Source: Muribaculum gordoncarteri | GTDB lineage: Bacteria; Bacteroidota; Bacteroidia; Bacteroidales; Muribaculaceae | Direction: 5' to 3' | Length of the DNA: 64,000 nt | NCBI RefSeq assembly: GCF_004803695.1 | Contig: NZ_CP039393.1 | Location: 2,790,001 to 2,854,000, forward strand | Shown: piece by piece, positions 51,447 to 60,541 of the stretch | How the letters are laid out: the number at the start of each line of letters is the position of its first letter | Position numbering within the stretch: position 1 is the stretch's first letter | Program-made: the position numbers and the translations under genes | Notes under the pieces: generated by a model | The model's input: the letters and a program-made list of their open reading frames with translations, nothing else | Databases searched by the model: none | Told to the model about the DNA's origin: nothing

Positions 51447-53645
51447 CTATTCCATGGCGGTGAGCTTCACGACGCGACTTGTGTTGCGGCTTGAAGTGAA
51501 GGCGTCAAGGCCGACCTTCATCAGGTAGTCGCCCGACAGCACCTCTCCGTTGCGGGCAAGTGTCGAACGCCTTCCGGGCATAAGGTTTATCTCCTCCACC
51601 TTATAACGCTTGTCGGGGTCGAGGCCCTGCAGCTTGACCGGCAAAAGCTTCTCCTGAAAGCGGGGATTGATGTCAAACGCGTAGAGAATCGCAAGATTCT
51701 TGTCCTTGGAAACATAGTCGACAGCGGCGTGATTGCTTTCGTAGGGCGACACGAGCCGGTACAAATCGCCATCCATCACAGCCGGTTGCAGGGCTTTCCA
51801 GTTGGCCACCGCCTGGCGACAATAGGCGAGTTCGTCGGGAGTCATCTCCTTAAGACCTATGTCGAAGCCGAGCTTGCACATAGACGCAACATCGGTTCGG
51901 AATTTCATCGAAGTATTCCTGTTCCAGCTCGTGACATGGGCCGCCATGGCCTTGGATGGGAAGAACTGTGAAAATCCCCACTGGATATAGATTCGCTCCA
52001 CAGGATCAGTATTGTCGCTGCACCAAAATTCAGTGAAATATTTGAGAGCCTCGTAATCGCAACGGGCACCGCCGCCCGAGCAAAGCATCATGGGCACATC
52101 GGGATATTTTGCCTTTATGCGTTTCAGTACATTGTACACTCCCCTCACATGATCGATATAGAGCTGTCCCTGCTTATCCTTGCAGTAGGGAGAGTATATG
52201 TTGGTTATTGGGCTGTTGCAATCCCACTTGAAGTAGGCCACCTCGGGATTCTCGGTGAGAATGTCGTCGACCACTCCGTAGACATGATCCTGCACCTTGG
52301 GATTGCTCATGTCGAGCACAAGCTGATTGCGATAGTAGTAGGTGTCGCGGTTAGGCTGCATTATCACCCAGTCGCGATGTTTCTCAAACAGTTCGCTCTT
52401 GGGATTGACCATCTCCGGCTCAATCCATATACCAAACTTGACACCCGCATTACGGGCCGAGTCGACCAATGCGGCTATACCGCCGGGCAACTTGTCGTGA
52501 GTCACCTCCCAGTCACCGAGGCCGGCACGGTCGTCCTTTCGCGGATACTTGTTGCCAAACCAGCCGTCGTCGAGCAGAAACATGTCGACACCGAGATCCT
52601 TGGCCTCCTTCATCAATTGTGCGAGCACATCCTGATTGAAATTGAAACCGGTGTTCTCCCAGTTGTTCAACAGCGTCAACCGGGAGCCCATGCCATCCTT
52701 AAGGCTGTAGTTGCGGGCCCAGTCGTGCAGATTGCGACTGCCCTGCGCCGCACCGTCGTAACTTACGGTAAAGATGAACTCGGGAGTGGTGAATATCTCG
52801 CCGGCTTTCAGCTCATAGGTCGAGGCATAGGGATTTATGCCCGGAATTACGCGCAGATTACCCACATTGTCAACCTCAAAGATGAATCGGAAGTTGCCGG
52901 TCCAGCCAAGCGTACCCATGATCACCTCGCCCGAATGTTCCTTCACCGGCCCGTCGATGCCTATTTCAAAGAACGGATGAGTGTGCATGGCCGCACGGCT
53001 TCCAAGCTTGGTGTCGATGACCTTCTTGCCAAACTGAAGCTGCTGACTGCTCATCTGCGCCTCCTTGGCCCAATCGCTGCTAAACTCGGTGAGAAAATAG
53101 CTCCCGGCACTCTTATACAGCATTGTCGACGCATAGGCCGAAAGGGTCACGGGCTTGCTCTCGGAATGCGATATCTCGCTCCAGGTCTTTATAACATTCT
53201 CCTTGGGATAGGCTACATAGTTCAATGTCACATTCACGGGATACTTGTCGTCTTTCAGATTAATAACCGTCATAGTGCCTCCCTCGACGGCCTTAGACTC
53301 GGAATCGACATAGTAGAGATAGGTTGTGGGATTGCCATCGGCATGAGTCACGGCAAGAGCGGGCTCAAAGAACTCCTCATTGCCCGAAGCCGAGTACACT
53401 TCCCAGCCTCGCCTCGACACCGAACCGTCGCTGGCGGCGTGACGATACCAGTCAAAACGCGTCAAATCCTCATCATGACGCAAGCGAGGGCCAAGATAGC
53501 TTTGATACAAGCGGCCGTTGTCGCCCACTTGAAGAATCAGATCGGTATTGTCGGTACCTATTCTTATTACCTTTTTCTCGGCACATTCAGCCTCGACAGG
53601 CAACATAAACAAAATTACGGCAATGATTGAGATTAATGCTTTCAT
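51447..53645 (-). CDS. GH36-family alpha-galactosidase, exported
   Basis: 732 residues with a signal peptide ending near AEA/CA. It releases terminal alpha-galactose from raffinose-type sugars and similar glycans. DMFLLDDGWFG (about 354-364), the nucleophile Asp in FKWDCN (about 474) and the acid/base Asp in CSDNTDP (about 542) are the family signatures, with a beta-sandwich N-terminal domain. TAAATTTG on the minus strand (53668-53675) is a likely -7 box. It stands alone, not in a SusC/D locus. Confidence 0.92.
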   Translation of the reverse strand: MKALISIIAVILFMLPVEAECAEKKVIRIGTDNTDLILQVGDNGRLYQSYLGPRLRHDEDLTRFDWYRHAASDGSVSRRGWEVYSASGNEEFFEPALAVTHADGNPTTYLYYVDSESKAVEGGTMTVINLKDDKYPVNVTLNYVAYPKENVIKTWSEISHSESKPVTLSAYASTMLYKSAGSYFLTEFSSDWAKEAQMSSQQLQFGKKVIDTKLGSRAAMHTHPFFEIGIDGPVKEHSGEVIMGTLGWTGNFRFIFEVDNVGNLRVIPGINPYASTYELKAGEIFTTPEFIFTVSYDGAAQGSRNLHDWARNYSLKDGMGSRLTLLNNWENTGFNFNQDVLAQLMKEAKDLGVDMFLLDDGWFGNKYPRKDDRAGLGDWEVTHDKLPGGIAALVDSARNAGVKFGIWIEPEMVNPKSELFEKHRDWVIMQPNRDTYYYRNQLVLDMSNPKVQDHVYGVVDDILTENPEVAYFKWDCNSPITNIYSPYCKDKQGQLYIDHVRGVYNVLKRIKAKYPDVPMMLCSGGGARCDYEALKYFTEFWCSDNTDPVERIYIQWGFSQFFPSKAMAAHVTSWNRNTSMKFRTDVASMCKLGFDIGLKEMTPDELAYCRQAVANWKALQPAVMDGDLYRLVSPYESNHAAVDYVSKDKNLAILYAFDINPRFQEKLLPVKLQGLDPDKRYKVEEINLMPGRRSTLARNGEVLSGDYLMKVGLDAFTSSRNTSRVVKLTAME

Positions 53646-53728
53646 GATAATGCAGTCAGAGTTTTTGCAAATTTAATCAAAACCTGACAAAATCCACACC
53701 TATAAAAGAGCGTTACGGTAGGGGTATA

Positions 53729-53758
53729 AAAAAAATTATTTGTCTCACGACAAATAAT
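53729..53758 (-). terminator. terminator of the epimerase operon
   Basis: ATTATTTGTC (53735-53744) and GACAAATAAT (53749-53758) form a perfect stem followed on the minus strand by seven T. It is over 100 bases past the last gene, so the transcript has a long 3' end. Confidence 0.72.
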
Positions 53759-53864
53759 CTCCTTAACCTTAAATCTAATACCATGAAAAACACATTGCAA
53801 AGGTAATGCTTTTTATGTTATAAAACATAGTTTCCGGAATAAAAATCGCTATTTTTCACACTTT

Positions 53865-54143
53865 TTAACAGTATAAATAGAATCCAATTGCCGCATAAGA
53901 GAGCAATAATACGCATAAAAGGATGATGCTCAACTCCTTACGCTGAGCATAGCATTTATAGGCATAATATCCCGACAATATCGCATAAATCGGGAATATC
54001 ACGGTCATAAGCCATTTTGTACTATCCTCGTCGGCCGGATCAAGCGATGTCATGACAAACGGCCATGAAAAAAGCGGCAACATCATCACTATTATGACGA
54101 TTATGAACCACAACGGCGGACGATTGTAATTGTCGGTACTCAT
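53865..54143 (-). CDS. small membrane protein, three helices
   Basis: 92 residues with three hydrophobic segments (WFIIVIIVMMLPLFSWPFVM, WLMTVIFPIYAILSGYYAY, IILLCVLLLSYAAIGFYLY). No family recognised. Its start overlaps the epimerase stop by four bases (ATGA), so the two are translationally coupled. Confidence 0.72.
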   Translation of the reverse strand: MSTDNYNRPPLWFIIVIIVMMLPLFSWPFVMTSLDPADEDSTKWLMTVIFPIYAILSGYYAYKCYAQRKELSIILLCVLLLSYAAIGFYLYC

Positions 54144-55177
54144 TTCTTTAATTTTTTATTAGCTTCCTTCTCCTCGGCCTGCTCCTTACGGTAGGCCTCA
54201 ACTGTGGCCTTTATGCCCCGCTCCAGGTCAAATTGCGGATTGAAACCGAAATCGGCCACTGCATCCGACACATCGACATTCCAGTTGCGCTGCTTCATAA
54301 TCTTATACTTGTCGGAGTTGAGCGTCGACGGCTTCATCTTTGCCACGCCGTACTTCTCGGCGACTATCGAGGCAATCTTGACGGCCCACAGCGGCAATCT
54401 CACGGGAATCACCCACTTCTTGTCGAGCTCACGCGCCACGATGCGACGGAACTGGCTCTGCGTATAGGCTTTAGGCTCGCTTATAAGGTAAGATTTTCCG
54501 GTCTTGCCACGTTGCAGCGCGTCAAACACCGCCGCAGCCAGGTCGCTTACATAAATAAATGTAAGCATCTGCTTGCGATAGCCCACTCCGAAATCCCAAT
54601 GACGGTCGATGCTCTTTATCATCATCAGATAGTCGCGCTCGTGAGGGCCGTAAACGCCTGTGGGCCTGAATATAATCCACGGAAAGTCGGGAGTCATGGC
54701 CAAGAACGTTTCGCTCTTCACCTTCGACAGGCCGTAACGTGTATTGGGATTGGGAATGTTGCGCGAGGTGTAAGGCGCATAGCCCTTCTCGTCGCCGGGG
54801 CCGAGAGCGCTGAGGCTGCTCATATAAAGGAACCGCTCGGGAACCTTGTCAATGGCCTTGAGAGTTTCAACCACGCTTTTAAGATACATATAGTTGATGC
54901 GGTTGAAGTCGAAGTAGTTGGTCACCTTGGTCGCACCGAGATTGTAAACAATCCAATCCCACTTCTCGCCGACGGGAAGTGCGTCGGAGAGAGCCTGTTG
55001 CATCTGAACCGGATCATCATAGTCAAGAACGACAAAGTGCAACCTCGGGTCGTCGAGAAACCTGCGCGAAGTCGATTCACGCACTGCCACCCATGTTTCA
55101 TAACCGCGCCTCAAGCTCTCGGCGGCAATAAAACCGCCGATAAAACCTCCGGCACCAATAATCAATACTCGTTTCAT
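54140..55177 (-). CDS. NAD(P)-dependent epimerase/dehydratase (extended SDR)
   Basis: 345 residues from the ATG at 55177 (the longer frame is not needed). The Rossmann loop GAGGFIGG (about 8-15), YNLGATKV (about 78-85) and the catalytic YGLSKVKSE (Tyr and Lys, about 155-163) identify an NDP-sugar-type or sterol-like SDR. The substrate is unknown. It is coupled to the small membrane protein gene. Confidence 0.88.
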   Translation of the reverse strand: MKRVLIIGAGGFIGGFIAAESLRRGYETWVAVRESTSRRFLDDPRLHFVVLDYDDPVQMQQALSDALPVGEKWDWIVYNLGATKVTNYFDFNRINYMYLKSVVETLKAIDKVPERFLYMSSLSALGPGDEKGYAPYTSRNIPNPNTRYGLSKVKSETFLAMTPDFPWIIFRPTGVYGPHERDYLMMIKSIDRHWDFGVGYRKQMLTFIYVSDLAAAVFDALQRGKTGKSYLISEPKAYTQSQFRRIVARELDKKWVIPVRLPLWAVKIASIVAEKYGVAKMKPSTLNSDKYKIMKQRNWNVDVSDAVADFGFNPQFDLERGIKATVEAYRKEQAEEKEANKKLKK

Positions 55178-55416
55178 AATTGCAAAGATACGAATAAAAA
55201 GATACAAATAAGTTGAGAGCAATGCCAAATATTCTTATGATTGGAGCATTGCCGAACATGAGTATCTAAGGCGATAAGTTGAGAGCAAAAGTAAAATTAT
55301 CAGAAAAACAACATTACATAACAGTCATAAGCAAACAAAATCGACACGACGATGTTATGAATATAGAACAATCAGCAAATAACCATATTAATATCAACAT
55401 AAAAACATTTTGTTCT

Positions 55417-56433
55417 ATGAGCTTTTTAACAAATGAAAAACTGACCATTGTCGGAGCTGCCGGAATGATCGGTTCCAACATGGCACAAACAGCGGCAATG
55501 ATGCGACTCACTCCCAACATCTGCCTATACGATCCCTTTGAACCGGCTCTTAAAGGTGTAGCCGAGGAGCTTTACCACTGCGGTTTTGAAGGAATGAACA
55601 TAACCTACACATCAGACATCAAAGAGGCACTCACCGGAGCATCCTACATCGTATCATCGGGCGGCGCCGCCCGTAAGGCCGGAATGACCCGCGAGGACCT
55701 TCTGAAGGGCAACGCCGAAATCGCAGCACAGTTTGGAAAGGATGTGCGCGCTTATTGTCCCGATGTAAAACACATCGTAGTCATATTCAACCCCGCCGAC
55801 ATAACCGGACTTATCACTCTGTTATACTCGGGACTCAAACCCTCGCAAGTAACCACTCTCGCAGCACTCGACAGCACCCGACTACGCAGCGAATTGTCGA
55901 AGTACTTCAAGATTCCCGCCGACGACATAGTAAACGCCCGCACCTACGGCGGTCACGGCGAACAGATGGCAGTGTTTGCCTCCACGACAACCGTCAACGG
56001 CAAGCCTCTAACTGAAATCATAGGCACCGAAGCCCTGCCCGAAAAGGAGTGGGAGGAGATGAAGGTGCGTGTGATACAGGGAGGAAAGAACATCATCGAT
56101 CTTAGAGGAAGGTCGTCGTTCCAAAGCCCGGCCTACCTGTCGATAGAGATGATTGCCGCCGCGATGGGCGGAAAGCCTTTCCGCTGGCCTGCAGGAACCT
56201 ATGTAAACGACGCCAAGTATCATCATATAATGATGGCCATGGAAACGACCATCAGCAAGGACGGCGTCAAGTGCAAGGAGATTACCGGAACACGCGAAGA
56301 GCAGGATGAGATGGAAAAGAGCTACCAGCACTTGTGCAAGCTCCGTGACGAAATAATCGAAATGGGCATTATTCCTCCCATCAAGGACTGGCATAAACTC
56401 AACAAATACGTTGACGAATCCACCGACAAATAA
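55417..56433 (+). CDS. mdh: malate dehydrogenase
   Basis: 338 residues from the ATG at 55417; the upstream extension is polar and unlike the family. Rossmann motif GAAGMIGSNMA (about 13-23), the Asp for NAD ribose (LYDPFEPAL), the substrate-Arg region RKAGMTREDL (about 87-96), STRLRSEL and the catalytic His in TYGGHGEQM (about 184-192). It interconverts malate and oxaloacetate, part of the fumarate-forming branch used by Bacteroidales. The terminator follows. Confidence 0.9.
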   Translation: MSFLTNEKLTIVGAAGMIGSNMAQTAAMMRLTPNICLYDPFEPALKGVAEELYHCGFEGMNITYTSDIKEALTGASYIVSSGGAARKAGMTREDLLKGNAEIAAQFGKDVRAYCPDVKHIVVIFNPADITGLITLLYSGLKPSQVTTLAALDSTRLRSELSKYFKIPADDIVNARTYGGHGEQMAVFASTTTVNGKPLTEIIGTEALPEKEWEEMKVRVIQGGKNIIDLRGRSSFQSPAYLSIEMIAAAMGGKPFRWPAGTYVNDAKYHHIMMAMETTISKDGVKCKEITGTREEQDEMEKSYQHLCKLRDEIIEMGIIPPIKDWHKLNKYVDESTDK

Positions 56434-56460
56434 AATAATTACATAAGATGCTTCATAACG

Positions 56461-56505
56461 AGGAGGCCTGCGCATCACCATGATTGCGAAGGCCTCCTTT
56501 ATTTC
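56461..56505 (+). terminator. mdh terminator
   Basis: AGGAGGCCT-CGCA (56461-56474) pairs with TGCG-AGGCCTCCT (56485-56498), followed by TTATTTCTT. It may also serve the convergent MBL gene. Confidence 0.75.
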
Positions 56506-57528
56506 TTATATCCTGAGAGTGTAGAGTCGCGAGCAGTCGAAGCGCGGAAGCGCGACAAGCTGTATGTCGGCACCTATGTCGTCGGGTGAATCCATGCCGC
56601 CGCCCACCTTAAGGCCGATATTCTCCAACGCCGTGCGCGACTCGTTGAGCGCAATCTCGGGAGTGTTGTTGTCGTGACTAAGGTGACACAGGAATACATA
56701 GGACAATCTATCGGCATAAATCGAGGCGAGATACTCGGCCGTCATGCGGTTGTCGAGATGTCCGTTGACGTTCATTATGCGCGCCTTCAGATACTCGGGG
56801 TAGGGCCCGAATCGAAGCATATTGAGGTCGTAGTTGCTTTCAATCATCAGGTAATCGGCCCGGCGCATGTAGTAGTCGGCGCGTTCCGATATGCAGCCGA
56901 GGTCGGTAGCAAATGCAAACGCCCGGTTGTCGTGCTCGACATAGAATCCGGCATTGTCGCTGCCGTCGTGCATCACCTCGAAGGCAGTAAACGTGAAGTT
57001 GTCGACAGTAAACGGAATCTCCTTGTAAATATTGACCTGATAGTCCATTATGCGTCGCGACACGCTGTGACGGCGCAATATGCCCGAAAGAGTGCGCGGC
57101 GTGCAGTAGAGCCTTATGTGACGATATTTGCGCACGATCGAGTAAGCGTAACGCATGTGGTCGCTGTGATCGTGGGTTATGCATATACCCTTCACGTGGT
57201 TCATGTCGAGGCCATACTCATTAAGTCCGCGCTCGATGCGCTTGCAATCGACCCCTGCATCGATCAGGAATCCAGAACGCGCATCGCCTATGTAGGCGCA
57301 GTTGCCGCTGCTTCCGCTGCCGAATGACATGAACACAATCTTGTTGGGCACAGGCTTGACCACTACCGGGCCGAGCGGGTCGCCGTCGACCTTTACTTCA
57401 GCCTGGCCACCGGTCAGTCCTGCAAGCCTGGCATGTCGTTCTATATCGGGATGCACCGGCATCGACGACTCAAAGTCGTCAAAAAGGCCCGGCATATCAT
57501 GTGATGAAAAATTGATGCGTTTCGCCAT
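56506..57528 (-). CDS. MBL-fold metallo-hydrolase (WalJ/YycJ-like) with N-terminal extension
   Basis: 340 residues. The metal-binding motif THDHSDH is at about 118-124; the family start MSFGSGSSGNCAYIG is only reached at about 67, so there is an extra 65-residue N-terminal part of unknown role with low-complexity start. Members are nuclease- or hydrolase-like. It follows the RsmI-like methyltransferase gene after two bases, so co-transcription is very likely. Confidence 0.85.
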   Translation of the reverse strand: MAKRINFSSHDMPGLFDDFESSMPVHPDIERHARLAGLTGGQAEVKVDGDPLGPVVVKPVPNKIVFMSFGSGSSGNCAYIGDARSGFLIDAGVDCKRIERGLNEYGLDMNHVKGICITHDHSDHMRYAYSIVRKYRHIRLYCTPRTLSGILRRHSVSRRIMDYQVNIYKEIPFTVDNFTFTAFEVMHDGSDNAGFYVEHDNRAFAFATDLGCISERADYYMRRADYLMIESNYDLNMLRFGPYPEYLKARIMNVNGHLDNRMTAEYLASIYADRLSYVFLCHLSHDNNTPEIALNESRTALENIGLKVGGGMDSPDDIGADIQLVALPRFDCSRLYTLRI

Positions 57529-57530
57529 AG

Positions 57531-58244
57531 TTATTTGTAGAGCAAGAAAATGGTTGGAATCTTATCATAGTTATATGTGGCCCGGGCCCACTTGGACAGC
57601 GGCTGAGTGATTATGCTCTGCCGGGAGCAAGTGATGTCGGATGCGACACAAAGCAACAGCGATTGCGGCAGCGTGCGTGACAGCTCGGCAATCAGCTTGT
57701 TGTTGCGGTAGGGAGTTTCGATGAAAATCTGAGTCTGATTCTCCCTCATGATACGACGCTCCATTTCATGCATTTTGGCGGTACGCGCCGACTGGTCGAT
57801 GGGCAGATAACCGTTGAACGTAAAGCTCTGACCGTTAAAACCGGAACCCATCAACGATAGCAATATGCTCGAAGGCCCCACAAGCGGAACCACACGATAG
57901 CCACGACGCTGTGCGATAGCCACAACATCGGCACCCGGATCGGCGACGGCAGGACATCCGGCTTCGGAAATCACGCCAATGTCGTGCCCCTCCTCGGCAG
58001 GGCCAAGCAGAGCGGGAATCTGCTCGGGAGCCGTGTGCTGATTCAGCTCGCTGAAATGGAGCGAATCAATGTCAATGGAACGGTCGCATGCCTTCAGGAA
58101 TCTTCGCGCCGAGCGCACATTCTCGACAATAAAGTAGCTTACGCGGTGAATCACCTCCAGATTGTAGGAGGGAAGCACACGGTCAACGGGCGAATCGCCA
58201 AGCGTAACGGGAATAAGATAGATTGTCGGAATGTCCCGGTCCAT
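57531..58244 (-). CDS. SAM-dependent methyltransferase, tetrapyrrole-methylase fold (RsmI-like)
   Basis: 237 residues from the ATG at 58244. The fold signatures IYLIPVTLGD (about 6-15), VISEAGCPAVADPGADVV (about 90-107) and GPSSILLSLMGSG (about 121-133) fit RsmI-type 16S rRNA ribose methyltransferases or close relatives. Bacteroidetes have two such paralogues, so the rRNA target is not certain. Confidence 0.85.
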   Translation of the reverse strand: MDRDIPTIYLIPVTLGDSPVDRVLPSYNLEVIHRVSYFIVENVRSARRFLKACDRSIDIDSLHFSELNQHTAPEQIPALLGPAEEGHDIGVISEAGCPAVADPGADVVAIAQRRGYRVVPLVGPSSILLSLMGSGFNGQSFTFNGYLPIDQSARTAKMHEMERRIMRENQTQIFIETPYRNNKLIAELSRTLPQSLLLCVASDITCSRQSIITQPLSKWARATYNYDKIPTIFLLYK

Positions 58245-58361
58245 AATACAAATTGATTTACAGTCTGCAAATTTACCTATTAAACTCCATTCCACACACT
58301 TAATAATTGCAAAAAAGCGATTATGTCGTAAATTATTACAAATCAGTAGCCATTGTCACCA

Positions 58362-58396
58362 CAAAAAAGAGCGACGACATCGATGATGCCGTCGCT
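58362..58396 (-). terminator. terminator of the TonB receptor operon
   Basis: AGCGACG-CATC pairs with GATG-CGTCGCT (58370-58396) and runs into six T on the minus strand, 44 bases past the lipoprotein stop. Confidence 0.75.
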
Positions 58397-58439
58397 TCGA
58401 TATTAGAATTCCAATTTTTACCTTTTCAAAGAGCTTATT

Positions 58440-60521
58440 TTATTCACCCTTCACTTCACCTCCGAGCCATGTAGAGTAGATGAGCTTGAAGTCGGCCTTT
58501 CCGGTCACCTCGTAGCGTACAGTGTCGTTGACATTGCCGCTCTTTCCATCATAAGCCGATGAACCGTAATAGGTCACGTAATCAATCTCGTAAACAATAG
58601 GCTGGGTGTAGCCGTCGATCAAGTTGGCCTCGGGATAGAGAGCCTTCAAGGTAGCCGGCATGGTGACATAGAGGAAGTTTTCGCGCATCTTGGGAATAAC
58701 CACACTCTGGGTCATGTCGGGCCACATGCTTGAAGCATACTTCTCAACCTGCGATATGTCATGGTTGACATTGCAGTAGAAAGCCGAACATCCCGAGAAG
58801 AATTCCGAATTGCCACGGTCGATATAGCCTTCGCCCTCGTTAGCCTTAACCCAGTCTACAGTAGTCTGATAGAAGGTGAGTCCGGGTTCTGACTGGCGGA
58901 CATTGGGAATCGATATGGTGACATTGGGATTGAACATCCAAGAGCCCTTGGTCTTTACATACTGCTCGGTAACAACATCCACGTTGGTGTTCATTACCCA
59001 TTCGCTGCCGTTGTAGGTAAGCTCCTTGCAACGCACTGTAGTGCTCTTGTCGGAGCCGTAGTACTTATAGGCAACATACTTAACATCGTCGGCCAATGCA
59101 TAGGGGAACTTGTTTTTCAGGAATACGGGAAGCAGTGTTTCAGGCAGGGTTCCGGAGAGGTTGCCATACTTCTGACCCATTGCAGTGTAATCGTCGTTGG
59201 TAAGCGTAACGACATTTGAAGCCAAGCTCCAAGCCGAGCCGTTGTAGGTGTACAATGAGTTGGCGGGAACTGACTCAACAGGAGTCGGAGCAGGAACATA
59301 GGGATTGTCCTCGGCCATTGGAGCGGTTGCCGTACCGTTAACCGAAGTGATGATGAAGTTAAGATAGGTGGGCTCACCGGTATTGCGGTCGAGATTCACC
59401 GACATCATGTAGCCGGTTATTACAGCATCCTCACCCTTCTTGAAGAGAGCCTTGGTGGCTTCGGTGGGCTGATAAGCGCTGCACTTTGTTTCGGCACCTT
59501 CGACTACAAAGTTGGTGTAGTTGCCGGTAGAGATGACATTGGCAGTGAACTTGACATATATGCCCATCTTGCCTTTGCCGTCCTTGTTGGCGGCTACAAA
59601 CTCATCGCGATAGGTGTTCATTGCAGCGCCGTCAAGCTCGATAGGAGCGGGATAGTCGTAGATTTCGCTACCCACTACATTTTCGCTGTTTATCGACATC
59701 TGCAGGCCGCCGTTATACTTCGAGCCGGTACCGTTCAATGCGATCATCTGACCGATTTTATAATTGTCGGCCACGAAGTCGCGTCCAACATACACGAGCA
59801 AGCTTCCAGAATCGTCGCTCAATATATAACCCTGAGCGCATATAGCGGTAACAAAGCCCTGAACATTGTAGGTTTCACCAATCTTGACATCCTTGATGGG
59901 AGTGATGACACCATTCTCAAAGTCAGGTTCAACTTCGGCTTCATTATAAGAAATCAATACGTAGTCGCCTGAAACAGCCTCGGGGAAACGCTGCGACAGC
60001 AGTCGAGGCAGATAGCTTGAAGCGGGACGCTCGGGAGTGAAAGCCTTGGCATAGGCTGAAGTGCTACCCCACACCTCCTTATATTCGTCGTCGGACACGG
60101 TAGCCATCTCGGCGGCATCAACCTGAGTGATAAGCTCGGGCACAGCCTGAGCCTGCTTGTAGGTAAGATTTATAGCCGAACCGTCGTTAAGAGCGAAGTA
60201 AGGGAAGAGGATTGAATCCATGTAGGCGGGAAGGTAATCCTTTGCGGGGATTTCATCGGTAAAGTAACCGTTGCTGCCTACTGCCGACAGCTGCTTGCTC
60301 AAGCCCTTAGACTTAGCCAACGCAACATTCGCAGGATTAGCTGCTACATTCTTATAATCGTCGGCAGTGAGCGTATAGTCCAAAGTTTCCACGTTAGAGC
60401 TTACGGGAGGCACTTCAAAGCCGTCGAGATAATCCTCATTCCAGGAGTTTTCCGAACAACCAGCGAGTGCGACTACGGCTGCGCCGATAATCATGCTCTT
60501 GAATATATTGTTATATTTCAT
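58440..60521 (-). CDS. large surface lipoprotein paired with the TonB receptor
   Basis: 693 residues, lipobox ALAGC (Cys22). A module built on L-T-x-D-D-Y ... YLP ... L-x-x-F-P-x-A ... Y occurs about three times (about 50-125, 140-195 and 440-500). Between them are one or two OB-fold-like stretches (YNVQGFVTAICAQGYILSDDSG, about 212-233). The call fits the DUF5689/OB-fold lipoproteins seen beside TonB receptors. It is likely exposed at the cell surface and captures a ligand for the receptor; the ligand is unknown. Confidence 0.72.
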   Translation of the reverse strand: MKYNNIFKSMIIGAAVVALAGCSENSWNEDYLDGFEVPPVSSNVETLDYTLTADDYKNVAANPANVALAKSKGLSKQLSAVGSNGYFTDEIPAKDYLPAYMDSILFPYFALNDGSAINLTYKQAQAVPELITQVDAAEMATVSDDEYKEVWGSTSAYAKAFTPERPASSYLPRLLSQRFPEAVSGDYVLISYNEAEVEPDFENGVITPIKDVKIGETYNVQGFVTAICAQGYILSDDSGSLLVYVGRDFVADNYKIGQMIALNGTGSKYNGGLQMSINSENVVGSEIYDYPAPIELDGAAMNTYRDEFVAANKDGKGKMGIYVKFTANVISTGNYTNFVVEGAETKCSAYQPTEATKALFKKGEDAVITGYMMSVNLDRNTGEPTYLNFIITSVNGTATAPMAEDNPYVPAPTPVESVPANSLYTYNGSAWSLASNVVTLTNDDYTAMGQKYGNLSGTLPETLLPVFLKNKFPYALADDVKYVAYKYYGSDKSTTVRCKELTYNGSEWVMNTNVDVVTEQYVKTKGSWMFNPNVTISIPNVRQSEPGLTFYQTTVDWVKANEGEGYIDRGNSEFFSGCSAFYCNVNHDISQVEKYASSMWPDMTQSVVIPKMRENFLYVTMPATLKALYPEANLIDGYTQPIVYEIDYVTYYGSSAYDGKSGNVNDTVRYEVTGKADFKLIYSTWLGGEVKGE

Positions 60522-60541
60522 TGTCGTTTCGCAATTTTATA

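Noticed and set aside
52149-53630. 493-residue open frame on the plus strand opposite the alpha-galactosidase gene
   Set aside because: It lies wholly antisense to a gene with clear GH36 motifs and its translation has no recognisable domain; long shadow frames are common in GC-balanced genes.
54233-55216. 327-residue open frame on the plus strand opposite the epimerase gene
   Set aside because: Antisense to a clear short-chain dehydrogenase with its catalytic motifs; no independent evidence of coding.
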